From NCBI GenBank assembly GCA_947465645.1, contig CANIBQ010000006.1, positions 1 through 64,000 of the forward strand: a DNA stretch of 64,000 bases, written 5' to 3'. Shown here one piece after another: positions 52,540 through 63,666 of the stretch. This DNA comes from Acidobacteriota bacterium (lineage in GTDB: Bacteria; Acidobacteriota; Vicinamibacteria; Vicinamibacterales; UBA2999). Positions within the stretch are counted from its first letter, which is position 1, and each line of letters starts with the position of its first letter. The notes beneath the pieces are model-generated. The model was not told where the DNA came from and ran no database searches. It saw only the letters and a list, made by a program, of their open reading frames with translations. Position numbers and translations under genes: made by a program.

Positions 52540-54477
52540 ATGGCGACTCCACGCACACCGCCGGGGACCAACCCCCGCGACAAGCGGCAAGGCGAGCGCC
52601 GGACGTTCGGCCAGGGCGGCCGGCCGGCAGGAGCCGTCTGGTACGTGCTCGGCTTCCTGTTCCTGATGGCGCTCGCCCAGGCCTGGTTCCTGGCGCCCTC
52701 GGGCCGCCAGATCTCCTACTCCGAGTTCAAGCAGGCCGTGCGGGGGGGGCAGCTCGCCGAGGTCGCCGTCGGGGAGCAGACCATCCGCGGCAGCTTCAAG
52801 ACCGAAACCGGCGGCAGCCTGAACTTCAACACCAACCGCATCGAGGATCCCAAGCTCCTCGAGGAGCTCGACGCCGCGGGCGTCAAGTACACCGGTGAGC
52901 TCATCAACCGGTGGCTGCCGGAGATCCTGGGCTGGGTCCTTCCGCTGCTGCTCCTCTTCGGCATCTGGAGCTTCTTCTTCCGGCGGATGGGCGGCGCCGA
53001 GGGCGGCGTCATGTCCTTCGCGCGCAGCAAGCACAAGGTGTTTGCCGAAGACGATGTGAAGGTAAGCTTCGCGGACGTGGCGGGCGTCGACGAGGCCGAG
53101 CAGGAGCTCAAGGAGATCGTCGAGTTCCTCAGGACGCCCAAGAAATACACGGCGCTCGGCGGGCGCATCCCCAAGGGCGTGCTCCTGGTGGGACCGCCCG
53201 GCACCGGCAAGACCCTGCTCGCCCGCGCCGTCGCCGGTGAAGCGAAGGTCCCCTTCTTCAGCATGAGCGGCTCGGAGTTCGTCGAGATGTTCGTCGGCGT
53301 CGGCGCGGCGCGCGTGCGGGATCTCTTCAGCCAGGCCGAACAGAAGGCGCCCTGCATCATCTTCATCGACGAGCTCGACGCGCTCGGCCGGGCGCGCGGG
53401 CAGAACCCGATGGGCTCACACGAGGAGCGCGAGCAGACGCTGAACCAGCTCCTCGCCGAGATGGATGGCTTCGACTCGCGCAAGGCGATCATCATCATGG
53501 GCGCCACCAACCGTCCCGAGGTGCTCGACCCGGCGCTGCTGCGGCCGGGCCGCTTCGACCGGCAGGTGCTCGTCGACAAACCCGACATCAACGGCCGCGA
53601 GCAGGTGCTGAAGATCCACACCAAGAACGTGAAGCTCTCGGAGAACGTCGACCTGAGGATCATCGCCGCCCGCACGGCGGGCTTCGCGGGCGCCGACCTG
53701 GCCAACCTGGTGAACGAGGCGGCGCTGCTCGCGGCGCGCAAGGACAAGACCTCGGTCGAGATGTCGGATTTCGACGAAGCGATCGACCGGCTGATCGCGG
53801 GCCTCGAGCGCAAGCGCGTGATGAACACGAAGGAGCGCGAGATCGTCGCCTATCACGAGTCGGGACACGCGATCGTCGCGACCCTGATCACCGACATGGA
53901 TCCGGTCCACAAGATCTCCATCGTCCAGCGGGGTTTCGGCGCGCTCGGCTACACGATGCAGCTGCCGCTTGAAGACCGCTACCTGATGCAGGAGGTCGAT
54001 CTGCTCAACCAGCTTGCCGTCCTGCTCGGCGGCCGGACGGCGGAGGAGATTGCGCTCGGCAAGATCTCGACCGGCGCGCAGAACGACCTGCTGCGGGCGA
54101 CCGACATCGCGCGCGCCATGGTCACCGAGTGGGGCATGAGCGAGGTGCTCGGGGCGATCAACTACGACGGCCACAAGCGGAACAAGTTCCTCGAGATGCA
54201 GATGGGCCCCGAGCGCGGCGTCTACGCCGACGACACGGCGCGGCTGATCGACGCCGAGGTGAAGCGCATCATGACCGACGCGCACGACCGGGCGACGCGC
54301 ATCCTGACCGACAAGCGCGACATGCTCGAAGCCGTCACGCGGCGGCTGCTGGAAATAGAGGTCATGGAGGGCGAGGAGCTGCGCCGCATCATGGGGGTTC
54401 CGCCGCCGCCGCCCGAGGCGCTCGCCGAGACGACTCCCCTGCCGCCGACCAGCGATCTGCCGGTGCTCGACGCCTGA
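52540..54477 (+). CDS. ftsH: Membrane-bound ATP-dependent zinc metalloprotease FtsH
   Basis: It degrades misfolded membrane and regulatory proteins. Two membrane helices ([19 protein letters not shown] and [19 protein letters not shown]) flank a periplasmic domain. The AAA domain has [26 protein letters not shown] and the [11 protein letters not shown], and the protease domain has HESGH. The 645-residue length is typical. The ATG directly follows the clpB stop, extending the heat-shock operon. Confidence 0.97.
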   Translation: MATPRTPPGTNPRDKRQGERRTFGQGGRPAGAVWYVLGFLFLMALAQAWFLAPSGRQISYSEFKQAVRGGQLAEVAVGEQTIRGSFKTETGGSLNFNTNRIEDPKLLEELDAAGVKYTGELINRWLPEILGWVLPLLLLFGIWSFFFRRMGGAEGGVMSFARSKHKVFAEDDVKVSFADVAGVDEAEQELKEIVEFLRTPKKYTALGGRIPKGVLLVGPPGTGKTLLARAVAGEAKVPFFSMSGSEFVEMFVGVGAARVRDLFSQAEQKAPCIIFIDELDALGRARGQNPMGSHEEREQTLNQLLAEMDGFDSRKAIIIMGATNRPEVLDPALLRPGRFDRQVLVDKPDINGREQVLKIHTKNVKLSENVDLRIIAARTAGFAGADLANLVNEAALLAARKDKTSVEMSDFDEAIDRLIAGLERKRVMNTKEREIVAYHESGHAIVATLITDMDPVHKISIVQRGFGALGYTMQLPLEDRYLMQEVDLLNQLAVLLGGRTAEEIALGKISTGAQNDLLRATDIARAMVTEWGMSEVLGAINYDGHKRNKFLEMQMGPERGVYADDTARLIDAEVKRIMTDAHDRATRILTDKRDMLEAVTRRLLEIEVMEGEELRRIMGVPPPPPEALAETTPLPPTSDLPVLDA

Positions 54478-54482
54478 GTACG

Positions 54483-55652
54483 ATGGCTCAACACGCCTAC
54501 GCGGTGGCGGCCCTGGTCGCGCCGAAGGTCGCGGAACACCTGCGGCTGCACCGCACCACCGCCCCGCTCGACGCGCAGCAGGCGTCGGGAGACCTGCTGC
54601 CGGACGCGCCGGTGATCGAGGCGCTGGTGGACGCCGCGTTCTGGGCGAGCGTGCGCCGCGAGGAAGGGTACGTCCCCAAGATCTCTCTTGCCTACGTCCC
54701 GCCCCGTCCCGAGATCCTGCCGCTGCTGTTCGAGCACGCGATGTCGCTCGACCCGGGCGCGCTCACCAAGCTGGCTGCCGCGGTCGAGCGCCCGGGCATC
54801 CACCTCGGTGTGTGGTCCGCCTCCGCCAAGGCTTCGGCGGGACAGGCCGGTGACGGTCCGCTGATGGTCTGGGGCACCACCCACGCCCTGCCGCCCTTCT
54901 GCTTCGTCGTCGAAGTCATCGCGCCCGGCCTGCTGGTGCTGAAGCACCGGCCGCGGCAGGAATCCCGGAAGTTCATCAACGTGGCGGTGCTCGAGGGCGA
55001 TCGCATGAAGATCGTCGACGAGGCGGGGTCGCGCATCGCCGACTGCCCCGCCCTGCTGACGTCGATGATCGGCTTCGACACCCAGGCCGAGGACGGCACG
55101 ATCAACGTGCTGGTGCAGCTCGCGCTCTCGATGCGCAAGCATGGCCGCGGCGGCATTCTGCTCGCGGTGCCGGCGGAGAGCAGCACCTGGCGCGAATCGA
55201 TCGTCCATCCGATCGCCTACGGTGTGAGCCCGCCGTACACGGAGCTGGCGGACCTGGTGGCCGCCGGCCGCGCCAACGCGCCGAACGACGACTGGCTGGA
55301 CGCCGTCAACCGAGCGGTTGACGCGCTCGCCGGGCTGACCGCGGTCGACGGGGCGCTGGTCATGAGCAACCGCTACGACGTGCTCGCATTCGGCGCCAAG
55401 ATCAACCGCCGCAAGGGCGCGCAGCTGATCGAGCAGATCGTGGTCACCGAGCCGGTCGAGGGGTCGTCGGCGGAATGGATGCACCCGGGACAGCTTGGCG
55501 GCACACGTCATCTCTCGGCCGCGCAGTTCGTCCACGATCAGCGCGACGCGCTGGCGCTGGTCGCGTCGCAGGACGGCCGCTTCACGATCTTCGCCTGGTC
55601 GCCGTGCGACGGCGCCGTGCACGCGCACCGGGTCGAAACGTTGTTGTTATAG
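54483..55652 (+). CDS. DAC-like (DisA_N-related, DACNV-type) protein, possible c-di-AMP enzyme or sensor
   Basis: The protein has 389 residues and no signal peptide. The C-terminal part matches diadenylate cyclase logic: DGALVMSNRYDVLAFGAKI around residue 289 (DGA motif) and GTRHLSAAQFVHDQRDALALV near 341 (RHR/RHT-type motif). The N-terminal 250 residues are a DACNV-like region. It might synthesise c-di-AMP or only bind a nucleotide. A PR5 palindrome is translated in frame (SASAKASAGQ, residues about 113-122). The ATG lies five bases after the ftsH stop, so it probably belongs to the stress operon. Confidence 0.78.
   Translation: MAQHAYAVAALVAPKVAEHLRLHRTTAPLDAQQASGDLLPDAPVIEALVDAAFWASVRREEGYVPKISLAYVPPRPEILPLLFEHAMSLDPGALTKLAAAVERPGIHLGVWSASAKASAGQAGDGPLMVWGTTHALPPFCFVVEVIAPGLLVLKHRPRQESRKFINVAVLEGDRMKIVDEAGSRIADCPALLTSMIGFDTQAEDGTINVLVQLALSMRKHGRGGILLAVPAESSTWRESIVHPIAYGVSPPYTELADLVAAGRANAPNDDWLDAVNRAVDALAGLTAVDGALVMSNRYDVLAFGAKINRRKGAQLIEQIVVTEPVEGSSAEWMHPGQLGGTRHLSAAQFVHDQRDALALVASQDGRFTIFAWSPCDGAVHAHRVETLLL
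54819..54846. repeat. PR5 palindrome inside the DAC-like gene
   Basis: GCCTCCGCCAAGGCTTCGGC with GGGACAG; the arms CCGCC and GGCGG surround AAGGCTT. It is translated as SASAKASAGQ. Single copy in this window. Confidence 0.6.
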
Positions 55653-55656
55653 CGTT

Positions 55657-55709
55657 GTGGGGCCGGCCTTGTCAGGCCGGCCGGGCAAGCCTGACAAGGC
55701 TTGCCCCAC
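55657..55709. repeat. PR1 palindrome
   Basis: A 53-base copy with the module order reversed relative to 9929: GGCCGGCC first, then GGCAAGCC. It lies between the DAC-like gene and the hydrolase gene and may end the stress operon. Confidence 0.95.
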
Positions 55710-55737
55710 AAAACTCTCACACTTCGAGGAGCTAAGC

Positions 55738-56400
55738 ATGGGCGAGCGCGTCACGTTTCAATCCAACAGCCACACCACCAACGGCTACCTGGCGAAACCG
55801 GCCAGCGGCTCCGGGCCCGGCGTCATCGTCATCCAGGAATGGTGGGGGCTGGTTCCGCATATCGAAACCGTGACCGATCGCTTCGCCGCCGAAGGATTCG
55901 TCGCGCTGGCGCCGGACCTGTATCACGGCGAAAAGGCCACCTCACCCGACCAGGCCGGCAAGCTGATGATGGCGCTCAACATCGAGCACGCCGCCAAGGA
56001 CATTTCGGGCGCGATCGATTTTCTGCAGGCCCAGAAGGGCGTGACCGGATCGAAGGTGGGCACCGTCGGGTTCTGCATGGGCGGCGCGCTGTCGCTCTAT
56101 GTCGCCACCGTCAATCCCAAGGTCGGCGCAGCCGTCGTCTTCTACGGCGGGCATCCGAATGCGAAGCCGGACCTCGCGAAGCTGGAGGCGCCGGTGCTGG
56201 GAATCTGGGCGGGCAAGGACCATTTCGTGACGCCGGAGGTGGTCGCAGGCCTCGACGAGGCCCTGACCAAGCTGGGGAAGCCGCACCAGTTCCACACTTA
56301 CCCTGATGCCGATCACGCGTTCTTCAACGACACCCGTCCGGAAGTCCACAACGCCGCGGCCGCCGCGGACGCGTGGCAGAAGACGATCGCGTTCTTCCGC

Positions 56401-56430
<30 letters not shown>
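55738..56430 (+). CDS. Dienelactone hydrolase family protein
   Basis: An alpha/beta-hydrolase of 230 residues with the DLH features: QEWWGL oxyanion region, nucleophile Cys in GFCMGGALS, catalytic Asp in WAGKDHFV and His in DADHAFF. It could open lactones such as dienelactone; the true substrate is unknown. A GAGGA site precedes the ATG at 55738; earlier in-frame starts lie in PR1. The 3' end overlaps ilvD by 30 bases. Confidence 0.92.
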
Positions 56431-58071
<1,641 letters not shown>

Positions 58072-58200
58072 TGGTGATTTGTGATTGGGGATTAGGGATT
58101 CGTTGTTGATTGAGGAACTGTGATTCAGGATTGACTCAAGAATCCGAATTCGACCATCAACAACGAATTAAGAGATCACGAATCGCTAATCAATAATCTG
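58072..58200. repeat. Short-word hairpin (GATTAGGGATT / AATCGCTAATC type)
   Basis: The left arm GTGATTTGTGATTGGGGATT, AGGGATTCGTTGTTGATTGA faces the right arm TCGACCATCAACAACGAATT, GAGATCACGAATCGCTAATC. GTTGTTGAT and ATCAACAAC are exact inverses. It is AT-richer than its surroundings and fills the ilvC-ilvD gap. Confidence 0.82.
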
Positions 58201-58205
58201 CGGGC

Positions 58206-59228
58206 TTAAACCGACATCGGCTGCGGCACGCCCACGGGATCGAGGAACGGCATCATCTTCCGCAGCGGTCCGCCGACCTGCTCGATCGGGTGGTTGCGGT
58301 CGGCCTCGCGCAGCTTTTTGAAGTTCGGCTGGCCCTGCTCGTTCTCGTCGATCCATTTCTTGGCGAACGTGCCGTCCTGGATCTCCTTCAGCATCTGCCG
58401 CATCGTCGCCTTCGTCTCGGCCGTCACGATGCGCGAGCCGCCGACGTAGTCGCCGTACTCCGCCGTGTCGCTGATCGAGTAGCGCATGTACTGGAGGCCG
58501 CCCCGGTACATCAGGTCGACGATCAGCTTCAGCTCATGGAGACACTCGAAGTAGGCGATCTCCGGCTGGTAGCCAGCCTCGATCAAGGTCTCGAAGCCTG
58601 CCTTGACCAGGGCGCTGGTGCCGCCGCAGAGCACGGCCTGTTCGCCGAACAGGTCGGTCTCGGTCTCTTCCTTGAAAGTCGTCTCGATCACCCCCGCGCG
58701 CGTGCAGCCGATGCCGCGGCCGTACGAAAGGGCCTGCGCCTTGGCGTTGCCGCTGACGTCCTGGTACACGGCCACGAGGCCGGGGACGCCTGCGCCCTCG
58801 ATGAACACTTCGCGGACCCGGTGGCCCGGCGCCTTCGGCGCGATCATCGAGACGTCGACGTTCTTCGGCGGGACGATCCAGTTGAAGCGGATGGCGAAGC
58901 CGTGCGCGAACATCAGCGTCTTGCCCGCGGTCAGGTGCGGCTCGATCTCCGCCTTGTAGACCTTGGACTGGTGCTGGTCCGGGATCAGGATCATGATCAC
59001 GTCGGCCCACTTCGAGGCATCCGCGATGGTCATGACCTGGAGTCCGGCGGCGCGCGCCTTGTCAATCGACTTGCTGGCCGCGGGCAGCCCGACAACGACG
59101 TTGACGGCGCTGTCCTTCAGGTTGAGCGCGTGGGCGTGACCCTGCGAGCCGTAGCCGATGACGGCCACCTTCTTCTTACGGATCAGATCGATATCCGCGT
59201 CCCGGTCGTAATACATCGTCGCTGCCAT
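58206..59228 (-). CDS. ilvC: Ketol-acid reductoisomerase (class I)
   Basis: The second common step of branched-chain amino acid synthesis. The Rossmann fingerprint [16 protein letters not shown] and the NADPH-binding loop [19 protein letters not shown] are visible. Knotted C-terminal metal ligands appear in the [20 protein letters not shown] and [18 protein letters not shown] regions. 340 residues, the short class I form. It is flanked by repeats on both sides. Confidence 0.97.
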   Translation of the reverse strand: MAATMYYDRDADIDLIRKKKVAVIGYGSQGHAHALNLKDSAVNVVVGLPAASKSIDKARAAGLQVMTIADASKWADVIMILIPDQHQSKVYKAEIEPHLTAGKTLMFAHGFAIRFNWIVPPKNVDVSMIAPKAPGHRVREVFIEGAGVPGLVAVYQDVSGNAKAQALSYGRGIGCTRAGVIETTFKEETETDLFGEQAVLCGGTSALVKAGFETLIEAGYQPEIAYFECLHELKLIVDLMYRGGLQYMRYSISDTAEYGDYVGGSRIVTAETKATMRQMLKEIQDGTFAKKWIDENEQGQPNFKKLREADRNHPIEQVGGPLRKMMPFLDPVGVPQPMSV

Positions 59229-59243
59229 TGCTGTCTCCTGAAA

Positions 59244-59353
59244 CGGTCCGGCTGAAGCCGGACACTACGAATACCTAGTACGAAGCAGGACACTACGAAA
59301 CCCCGTACGTAGTGTCCGGCTTTAGCCGGACCTAAATGCTTTAGCCGGACCTA
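59244..59353. repeat. PR2 cluster between ilvC and ilvN
   Basis: An inverted PR2 (59244-59269), a broken copy (about 59280-59297), a forward PR2 (59304-59332) and a short tail copy (59339-59353) form stacked hairpins. The last contributes the ilvN stop codon. Confidence 0.85.
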
Positions 59354-59854
59354 AGAATACTGCGCGGCGGTAAGCGCCGTGTCGCCGCGCCGCATCGCCA
59401 CCTGGCCGGTGCGCACCATTTCGATGATCCCGAGCGGCGCGAGCCGGGCGATCACGGCGTCCACGTGCGGCGGCTCACCGGTAATCTCCAGCGTCATGGT
59501 CTGCTCGCCCGTGTCGACGATGTGGGCGCGGGTTTCGTCAACGACCCGCAGCAGCGTGGCGCGATCGTGACCGGCGACGGCCACCTTGACGAGCGCGAGG
59601 TCCCGGGCCACCGCCGGAACGCTGCCCAGGTCCTCGACTTCGAGCACGTTCACCAGCTTATAGAGATACGCCGTGACGCGTTCCGCGCTGGCCTGGTCGC
59701 TGTCGATGACGACGGTCATCCTGGAGACGCCGGGATCGGCGGTTCGGCCAACGGTGAGCGACTCGATGTTGAAGGCGCGCCGGCGGAACAGGTTGGCGAC
59801 GCGATTGAGTACACCGGGCTTGTCCTCGACGAGCGCGACGAGAGTATGGTGCAT
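59351..59854 (-). CDS. ilvN: Acetolactate synthase, small regulatory subunit
   Basis: The protein has 167 residues. The N-terminal ACT domain (HTLVALVEDKPGVLNRVANLF, AFNIESLTVGRTADPGVSRM) binds valine for feedback control, followed by the ALS_ss_C domain. It starts eight bases after the ilvB stop, so it is co-transcribed. The TAG stop abuts PR2 repeats. Confidence 0.96.
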   Translation of the reverse strand: MHHTLVALVEDKPGVLNRVANLFRRRAFNIESLTVGRTADPGVSRMTVVIDSDQASAERVTAYLYKLVNVLEVEDLGSVPAVARDLALVKVAVAGHDRATLLRVVDETRAHIVDTGEQTMTLEITGEPPHVDAVIARLAPLGIIEMVRTGQVAMRRGDTALTAAQYS

Positions 59855-59862
59855 GTGATTCC

Positions 59863-61584
59863 TTAGATCGGATCCGCGGATGTCTCGACCAGCACGGACG
59901 GCTGCGGACGCCGGATCATCGCGTCGAGATCCGCGCCAGCGGGGACCATCGGGTAGACGCTGTCTTCCTGCTCGACCCTGAAGTCGATCAGCACCGTGCC
60001 CTCGGCCGCGCGCGCGCGCTGCACGACGTCCTCGACGTCGCCGCGCTTGTCGACGCGGTAGCCCGCCAGGCCGTGCGCGTCGGCGAGCTTGACGAAGTCA
60101 GGGCTGCGCAGCGGCGTCGCCGAATAGCGGCGCTCGTAGAAGAACTCCTGCCACTGGCGCACCATGCCGAGGAAGCCGTTGTTGATGATCGCGATGTTGA
60201 TCTTGACGCCTTCCTGCGCCGCGGTCGTCAGCTCGCACTGCGTCATCTGGAAGCCGCCGTCGCCGACAATCGCCCAGACTTCCGCGTCTGGCATGGCCAT
60301 CTTCGCCCCGATCGCCGCGGGGACGGCGAACCCCATCGTGCCGAGGCCGCCCGAGGTGATCAGCGAACGCGGCGTCTCGTGGTGGTAGTACTGCGCTTCC
60401 CACATCTGGTGCTGGCCGACATCGGTGACCACGATCGCCTTGCCCCCGGTGATTCGCCAGATGTCGTTGATGACATGGGCCGCGTAGAGGTGCCCGGTGT
60501 CGGGCAGCGTCTGGATGTCGCGCACCGCGGCATCGCCCTTCATCGACTCGATGTAGGCGACCCAGGGGGCGTGGTCGGCCGGTTCGAGCACGTCGAGCAG
60601 GTCCTTGAGCGTCTCGCGCAGGTCGCCGACGATAAAGGCGTCGGCGTGGACGTTCTTGTTGATCTCAGACGGGTCGATGTCGATGTGCAGCTTCTTCGCG
60701 TGCGGCGCGTAGGTCTTGGTGTTGCCGGTGACGCGGTCGTCGAACCGCATCCCGAACGCCATCAGCAGATCGGCTTCCTGGATCGCATGATTGACCCACG
60801 CTTCGCCGTGCATCCCCATCATGCCGAGGTTCAGCCGATGACTGGCCGGGACGCCGCCGAGGCCGAGCAGCGTCATGGCGATCGGCACGTCGAGCCGCTC
60901 GGCAAACGTGATCAGCTCCTTCATCGCGGCGCTCTGGATCACGCCCTGCCCCGCCAGAATCACGGGACGCCGTGAGTGCCGGATGAGGTCGGCCGCCTGC
61001 TCGAGCTCGGCGCTGCTGGCCCCTTTCAGCGGATGGTAGCCGCGCATCTTGACCGGGCGCGGATCCCACTCCCATTCGATCGAGGCCTGCTGCGCGTCCT
61101 TGGTGATGTCTACGAGGACCGGCCCGGGCCGCCCGGACTTGGCGAGGTGAAACGCCTCCTTCATGATCGGCATGATGTCTTCGACCCGGGTCACCAGGTA
61201 GTTGTGCTTGGTGATCGGGAGGGTGATGCCGGTGATGTCGGTTTCCTGGAACGCGTCGTAGCCAATCAGCTTGCTGGGCACCTGCCCGGTGATGCACACC
61301 ATTGGCGAGGAATCCATCATGGCGGTGGCAATGCCCGTCACCATGTTGGTGGCGCCTGGCCCCGAGGTGGCCATCGCGACGCCCACCTTGCCGCTCGCAC
61401 GGGCGTAGCCGTCGGCCATATGCGTCGCGCCCTGCTCGTGCCGGACCAGGACGTGACGGATCGGGTAGTCGAGGATGGCGTCGTAGGCCGGGAGGATTGC
61501 CCCGCCGGGGTAGCCGAAAACGGTGGTGACCCCTTCATGTACAAGGCATTCCCAGATCAGTTGTGCGCCTGTGCGTTTAGGCAT
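59863..61584 (-). CDS. ilvB: Acetolactate synthase, large catalytic subunit
   Basis: A ThDP-dependent enzyme joining two pyruvates. The catalytic Glu is in VRHEQGATHMADGYARASG. The ThDP motif begins IVGDGGFQMTQCELTTAAQE and ends with the N of IINN. 573 residues, typical. It is the first gene of the ilvB-ilvN-ilvC-ilvD set, all on the minus strand, although repeat-filled gaps separate ilvN/ilvC and ilvC/ilvD. Confidence 0.97.
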   Translation of the reverse strand: MPKRTGAQLIWECLVHEGVTTVFGYPGGAILPAYDAILDYPIRHVLVRHEQGATHMADGYARASGKVGVAMATSGPGATNMVTGIATAMMDSSPMVCITGQVPSKLIGYDAFQETDITGITLPITKHNYLVTRVEDIMPIMKEAFHLAKSGRPGPVLVDITKDAQQASIEWEWDPRPVKMRGYHPLKGASSAELEQAADLIRHSRRPVILAGQGVIQSAAMKELITFAERLDVPIAMTLLGLGGVPASHRLNLGMMGMHGEAWVNHAIQEADLLMAFGMRFDDRVTGNTKTYAPHAKKLHIDIDPSEINKNVHADAFIVGDLRETLKDLLDVLEPADHAPWVAYIESMKGDAAVRDIQTLPDTGHLYAAHVINDIWRITGGKAIVVTDVGQHQMWEAQYYHHETPRSLITSGGLGTMGFAVPAAIGAKMAMPDAEVWAIVGDGGFQMTQCELTTAAQEGVKINIAIINNGFLGMVRQWQEFFYERRYSATPLRSPDFVKLADAHGLAGYRVDKRGDVEDVVQRARAAEGTVLIDFRVEQEDSVYPMVPAGADLDAMIRRPQPSVLVETSADPI

Positions 61585-61610
61585 GTCTGCCAGTGTGCCC
61601 TGCCGCCACC

Positions 61611-61629
61611 CTATCAGTCCAATTGATAG
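61611..61629 (-). promoter_or_regulatory. Inverted repeat CTATCA-N7-TGATAG upstream of ilvB
   Basis: A perfect 6-bp palindrome with a 7-base centre, 27 bases before the ilvB ATG. On the minus strand a possible promoter (TTGCTT, 16 bases, TATCAA) overlaps it. An operator is plausible. No leader peptide with branched-chain codon runs was seen. Confidence 0.45.
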
Positions 61630-61675
61630 TGGTTCCTAGAAGATAAGCAAACGGCATACAACCCTGAGTCGCCCC

Positions 61676-61723
61676 GTCACCGGGGTCTGACCCCGGAACG
61701 ACTCGTCACCGGGGTCTGACCCC
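61676..61723. repeat. Two direct copies of GTCACCGGGGTCTGACCCC
   Basis: Copies at 61676-61694 and 61705-61723, each with a small GGGGTC/GACCCC hairpin, between ilvB and the divergent lipoprotein gene. Confidence 0.8.
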
Positions 61724-61762
61724 TGAATAAGTGGTCCGGTTGTTGAAACACCCTCGCAGAGG

Positions 61763-62647
61763 ATGAAAAACATGACCACGCATTGGACGATGGCGGCCCT
61801 GCTCAGCTCGGCGTTGATTGCGGGCTGCAACGGGCGCGGCAACGAAAACTCGGCAAACATTGAGGAAATGACGGCGTCGCCCGGTGCGGGCACCGTTCCC
61901 GCCGACGAAGTGGTTGCACCGCTCGAAACGTCCCCGCGAGTGGACGCCCCGGCTGTTCGCGACACGCGGCCCCCCGCTCGCGCACCCAGGGCGGCTCCCA
62001 GGCCTGCCCCATCGATGAGGTCCGACGCGGACGAGCCGGCCTATAGCCCGGTTGAACGGACCCGTCCGGCGGATCGCCCCGTCCGCAATGCGGATGCAGC
62101 CCCGGCCCCCCGCTTGCCGCAGTGGCGTGAGGTGACCATCGGAGCGGGGACGGCGATCCCGATGGAGCTGATGACGGCCCTGTCGTCAGAGACCGCTCAG
62201 ATTGAAACGGCCGTCCGCGCGCGTGTCAGCCGGGACATCATCGTTGACGGCTACACCGCGATCCCTGCCGGTTCGATCGTGACCGGCACGGTGACCGACG
62301 TGGATCGCGCCGGCCGCGTTCGCGGGCGCTCCAGGCTCGCGTTCGCGTTCAACGAAGTCCAGATGAACGGGGGTCGCGAGGATCTGCGGACCAACCCGGT
62401 GTCGTTCGAAGGCGAGGCCACCAAGGGTGAGGACGCGACCAAGGTTGGTGCGGGCGCCGGCATCGGCGCGGTCATCGGCGGGATCCTCGGTGGCGGCGAC
62501 GGCGCGGCCAAAGGCGCCGCGATTGGTGGGGCGGCCGGCGCAGGCACCGTGCTGGCGACGCGCGGCAAGGAAGTCGAGGTCGCCAACGGCGCCGAGATTA
62601 CCGCCACGCTCGCGCAGCCGACGACGATACGGGTGTCAACCCGATAA
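61763..62647 (+). CDS. Putative lipoprotein with glycine-zipper segment
   Basis: The protein has 294 residues. The signal ends at a lipobox (SSALIAGCNG). A Pro/Arg/Ala-rich linker follows (about residues 55-115), then a folded region (WREVTIGAGTAIPMELMTAL, AIPAGSIVTGTVTDVDRAG) with TrbI/VirB10-like flavour. A glycine zipper (GAGIGAVIGGILGGGDGAAK) and a final beta segment end it. It is probably envelope-associated; the function is unknown. An ATG at 61772 is an alternative start with a better-spaced AGAGG site. Confidence 0.75.
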   Translation: MKNMTTHWTMAALLSSALIAGCNGRGNENSANIEEMTASPGAGTVPADEVVAPLETSPRVDAPAVRDTRPPARAPRAAPRPAPSMRSDADEPAYSPVERTRPADRPVRNADAAPAPRLPQWREVTIGAGTAIPMELMTALSSETAQIETAVRARVSRDIIVDGYTAIPAGSIVTGTVTDVDRAGRVRGRSRLAFAFNEVQMNGGREDLRTNPVSFEGEATKGEDATKVGAGAGIGAVIGGILGGGDGAAKGAAIGGAAGAGTVLATRGKEVEVANGAEITATLAQPTTIRVSTR

Positions 62648-62712
62648 ATCCCAACTCCCAAAAGCCCAATTCCCAATTAATTTGGGAGTTGGCGAGTTGG
62701 GCGTTGGAAGTT
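62646..62712. repeat. Short-word hairpin (CCAACTCCC / GGGAGTTGG)
   Basis: CCCAACTCCCAAAAGCCC and AATTCCCAATTAA pair with TTTGGGAGTTGGCGAGTTGG. It sits between the ends of convergent genes and is a likely terminator-like structure. Confidence 0.8.
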
Positions 62713-63399
62713 TCATACGGCCGCAGTCTCTGCCATGCGCACGAGATTGCGGCCGTCCCTTTTTGCCTGGTAGAGCGCTCCATCCGCCAGCCGCACGAGC
62801 GCGGACGGCTCCCCCTCTTCCCCCCCGCTCATCGTCGCCACGCCAATGCTGACCGTGAGGCTCCGCTGCGTCACCGGGTGACGGATGGCGCGACCTTCCA
62901 CCGTGGCGCGAAGGCGCTCGGCGAGAGCGCGCGCTCCCGGTGAGTCGGTATCGGGCAACAGGACAGCGAATTCCTCCCCGCCGTACCGCGCGACGAGGTC
63001 ACCTGCGCGCTTGGCGCCTTCGTCGATGATCCGCGCCACCTCCCTGAGGCAGGAGTCGCCGGCCGGGTGACCGAGCGCGTCGTTGTAGGCCTTGAACCCG
63101 TCGATGTCGATCATCAGCAGGGAGAGCCGCGACCCGGTGCGCGTCGCGCGCCGCCATTCCATGGTCAGCTCCTCTTCGAAGGACCGGCGATTGGACACGC
63201 CGGTGAGGGCGTCGAGGTAGGAAATCTGCGCGAGCTTGCGGTTCGCCTCTTCGAGCTGCTGGGTGCGCTCGCGGACAAGGCGCATCAACTCGGACTGCTG
63301 GTGGCGCAGCACGCGCAGGCGCCAGCGGTACAAGAAGGTCAGGACCGCTGCCCCGCCGACGAGCGCCGCGATCCACGGCGCCATGCCTGAGAGCGTCAC
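62713..63399 (-). CDS. Membrane-anchored diguanylate cyclase (GGEEF)
   Basis: The protein has 228 residues: one N-terminal membrane helix (WIAALVGGAAVLTFLY), a coiled coil (LMRLVRERTQQLEEANRKLAQIS) and a GGDEF-family domain with active site RYGGEEFAVL. The I-site RAGD lies five residues before it. The coiled-coil start (YRWRLRVLRHQQSEL) matches the end of large two-component Y_Y_Y sensors, but no periplasmic sensor is encoded, so it may be a truncated form. The stop of the CDGSH gene is two bases upstream. Confidence 0.88.
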   Translation of the reverse strand: MTLSGMAPWIAALVGGAAVLTFLYRWRLRVLRHQQSELMRLVRERTQQLEEANRKLAQISYLDALTGVSNRRSFEEELTMEWRRATRTGSRLSLLMIDIDGFKAYNDALGHPAGDSCLREVARIIDEGAKRAGDLVARYGGEEFAVLLPDTDSPGARALAERLRATVEGRAIRHPVTQRSLTVSIGVATMSGGEEGEPSALVRLADGALYQAKRDGRNLVRMAETAAV

Positions 63400-63401
63400 A
63401 G

Positions 63402-63629
63402 TCAGCGTGTCGGCTTGTCCTCGGAGCCGGGCACAGCGGCCTCCGCGGCGTTGAAGCCGACCTTCGAATGGGTGCCGTCACAGAAGGGCTTTCTGGTGGA
63501 CGCGCCGCACCGGCAGAGGGCGAAAGGATGCTTCTCGACCTGGTATTCGACGCCGTCCCAGTCGACAATCTTCACGTCGTCGCCGTCGACCAGGTAGGGA
63601 CCGTTGCGGCGCACGCGGATAGTGGTCAT
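63402..63629 (-). CDS. CDGSH-type iron-sulfur protein
   Basis: The protein has 75 residues with one CDGSH site (CRCGASTRKPFCDGTH), whose three Cys and one His bind a 2Fe-2S cluster. The N-terminal beta strands (IRVRRNGPYLVDGDDVKIVD) are usual for bacterial members. Its role may be redox or cluster transfer. It is tightly followed by the GGEEF gene. Confidence 0.92.
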   Translation of the reverse strand: MTTIRVRRNGPYLVDGDDVKIVDWDGVEYQVEKHPFALCRCGASTRKPFCDGTHSKVGFNAAEAAVPGSEDKPTR

Positions 63630-63666
63630 GCGATTCCTCTGACGTTCACTTTCCTTGCCCGGGATC

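Noticed and set aside
55495..55737. Upstream extension of the dienelactone hydrolase frame
   Set aside because: It reads through the end of the DAC-like gene and a PR1 copy; the ATG at 55738 has a good ribosome-binding site.
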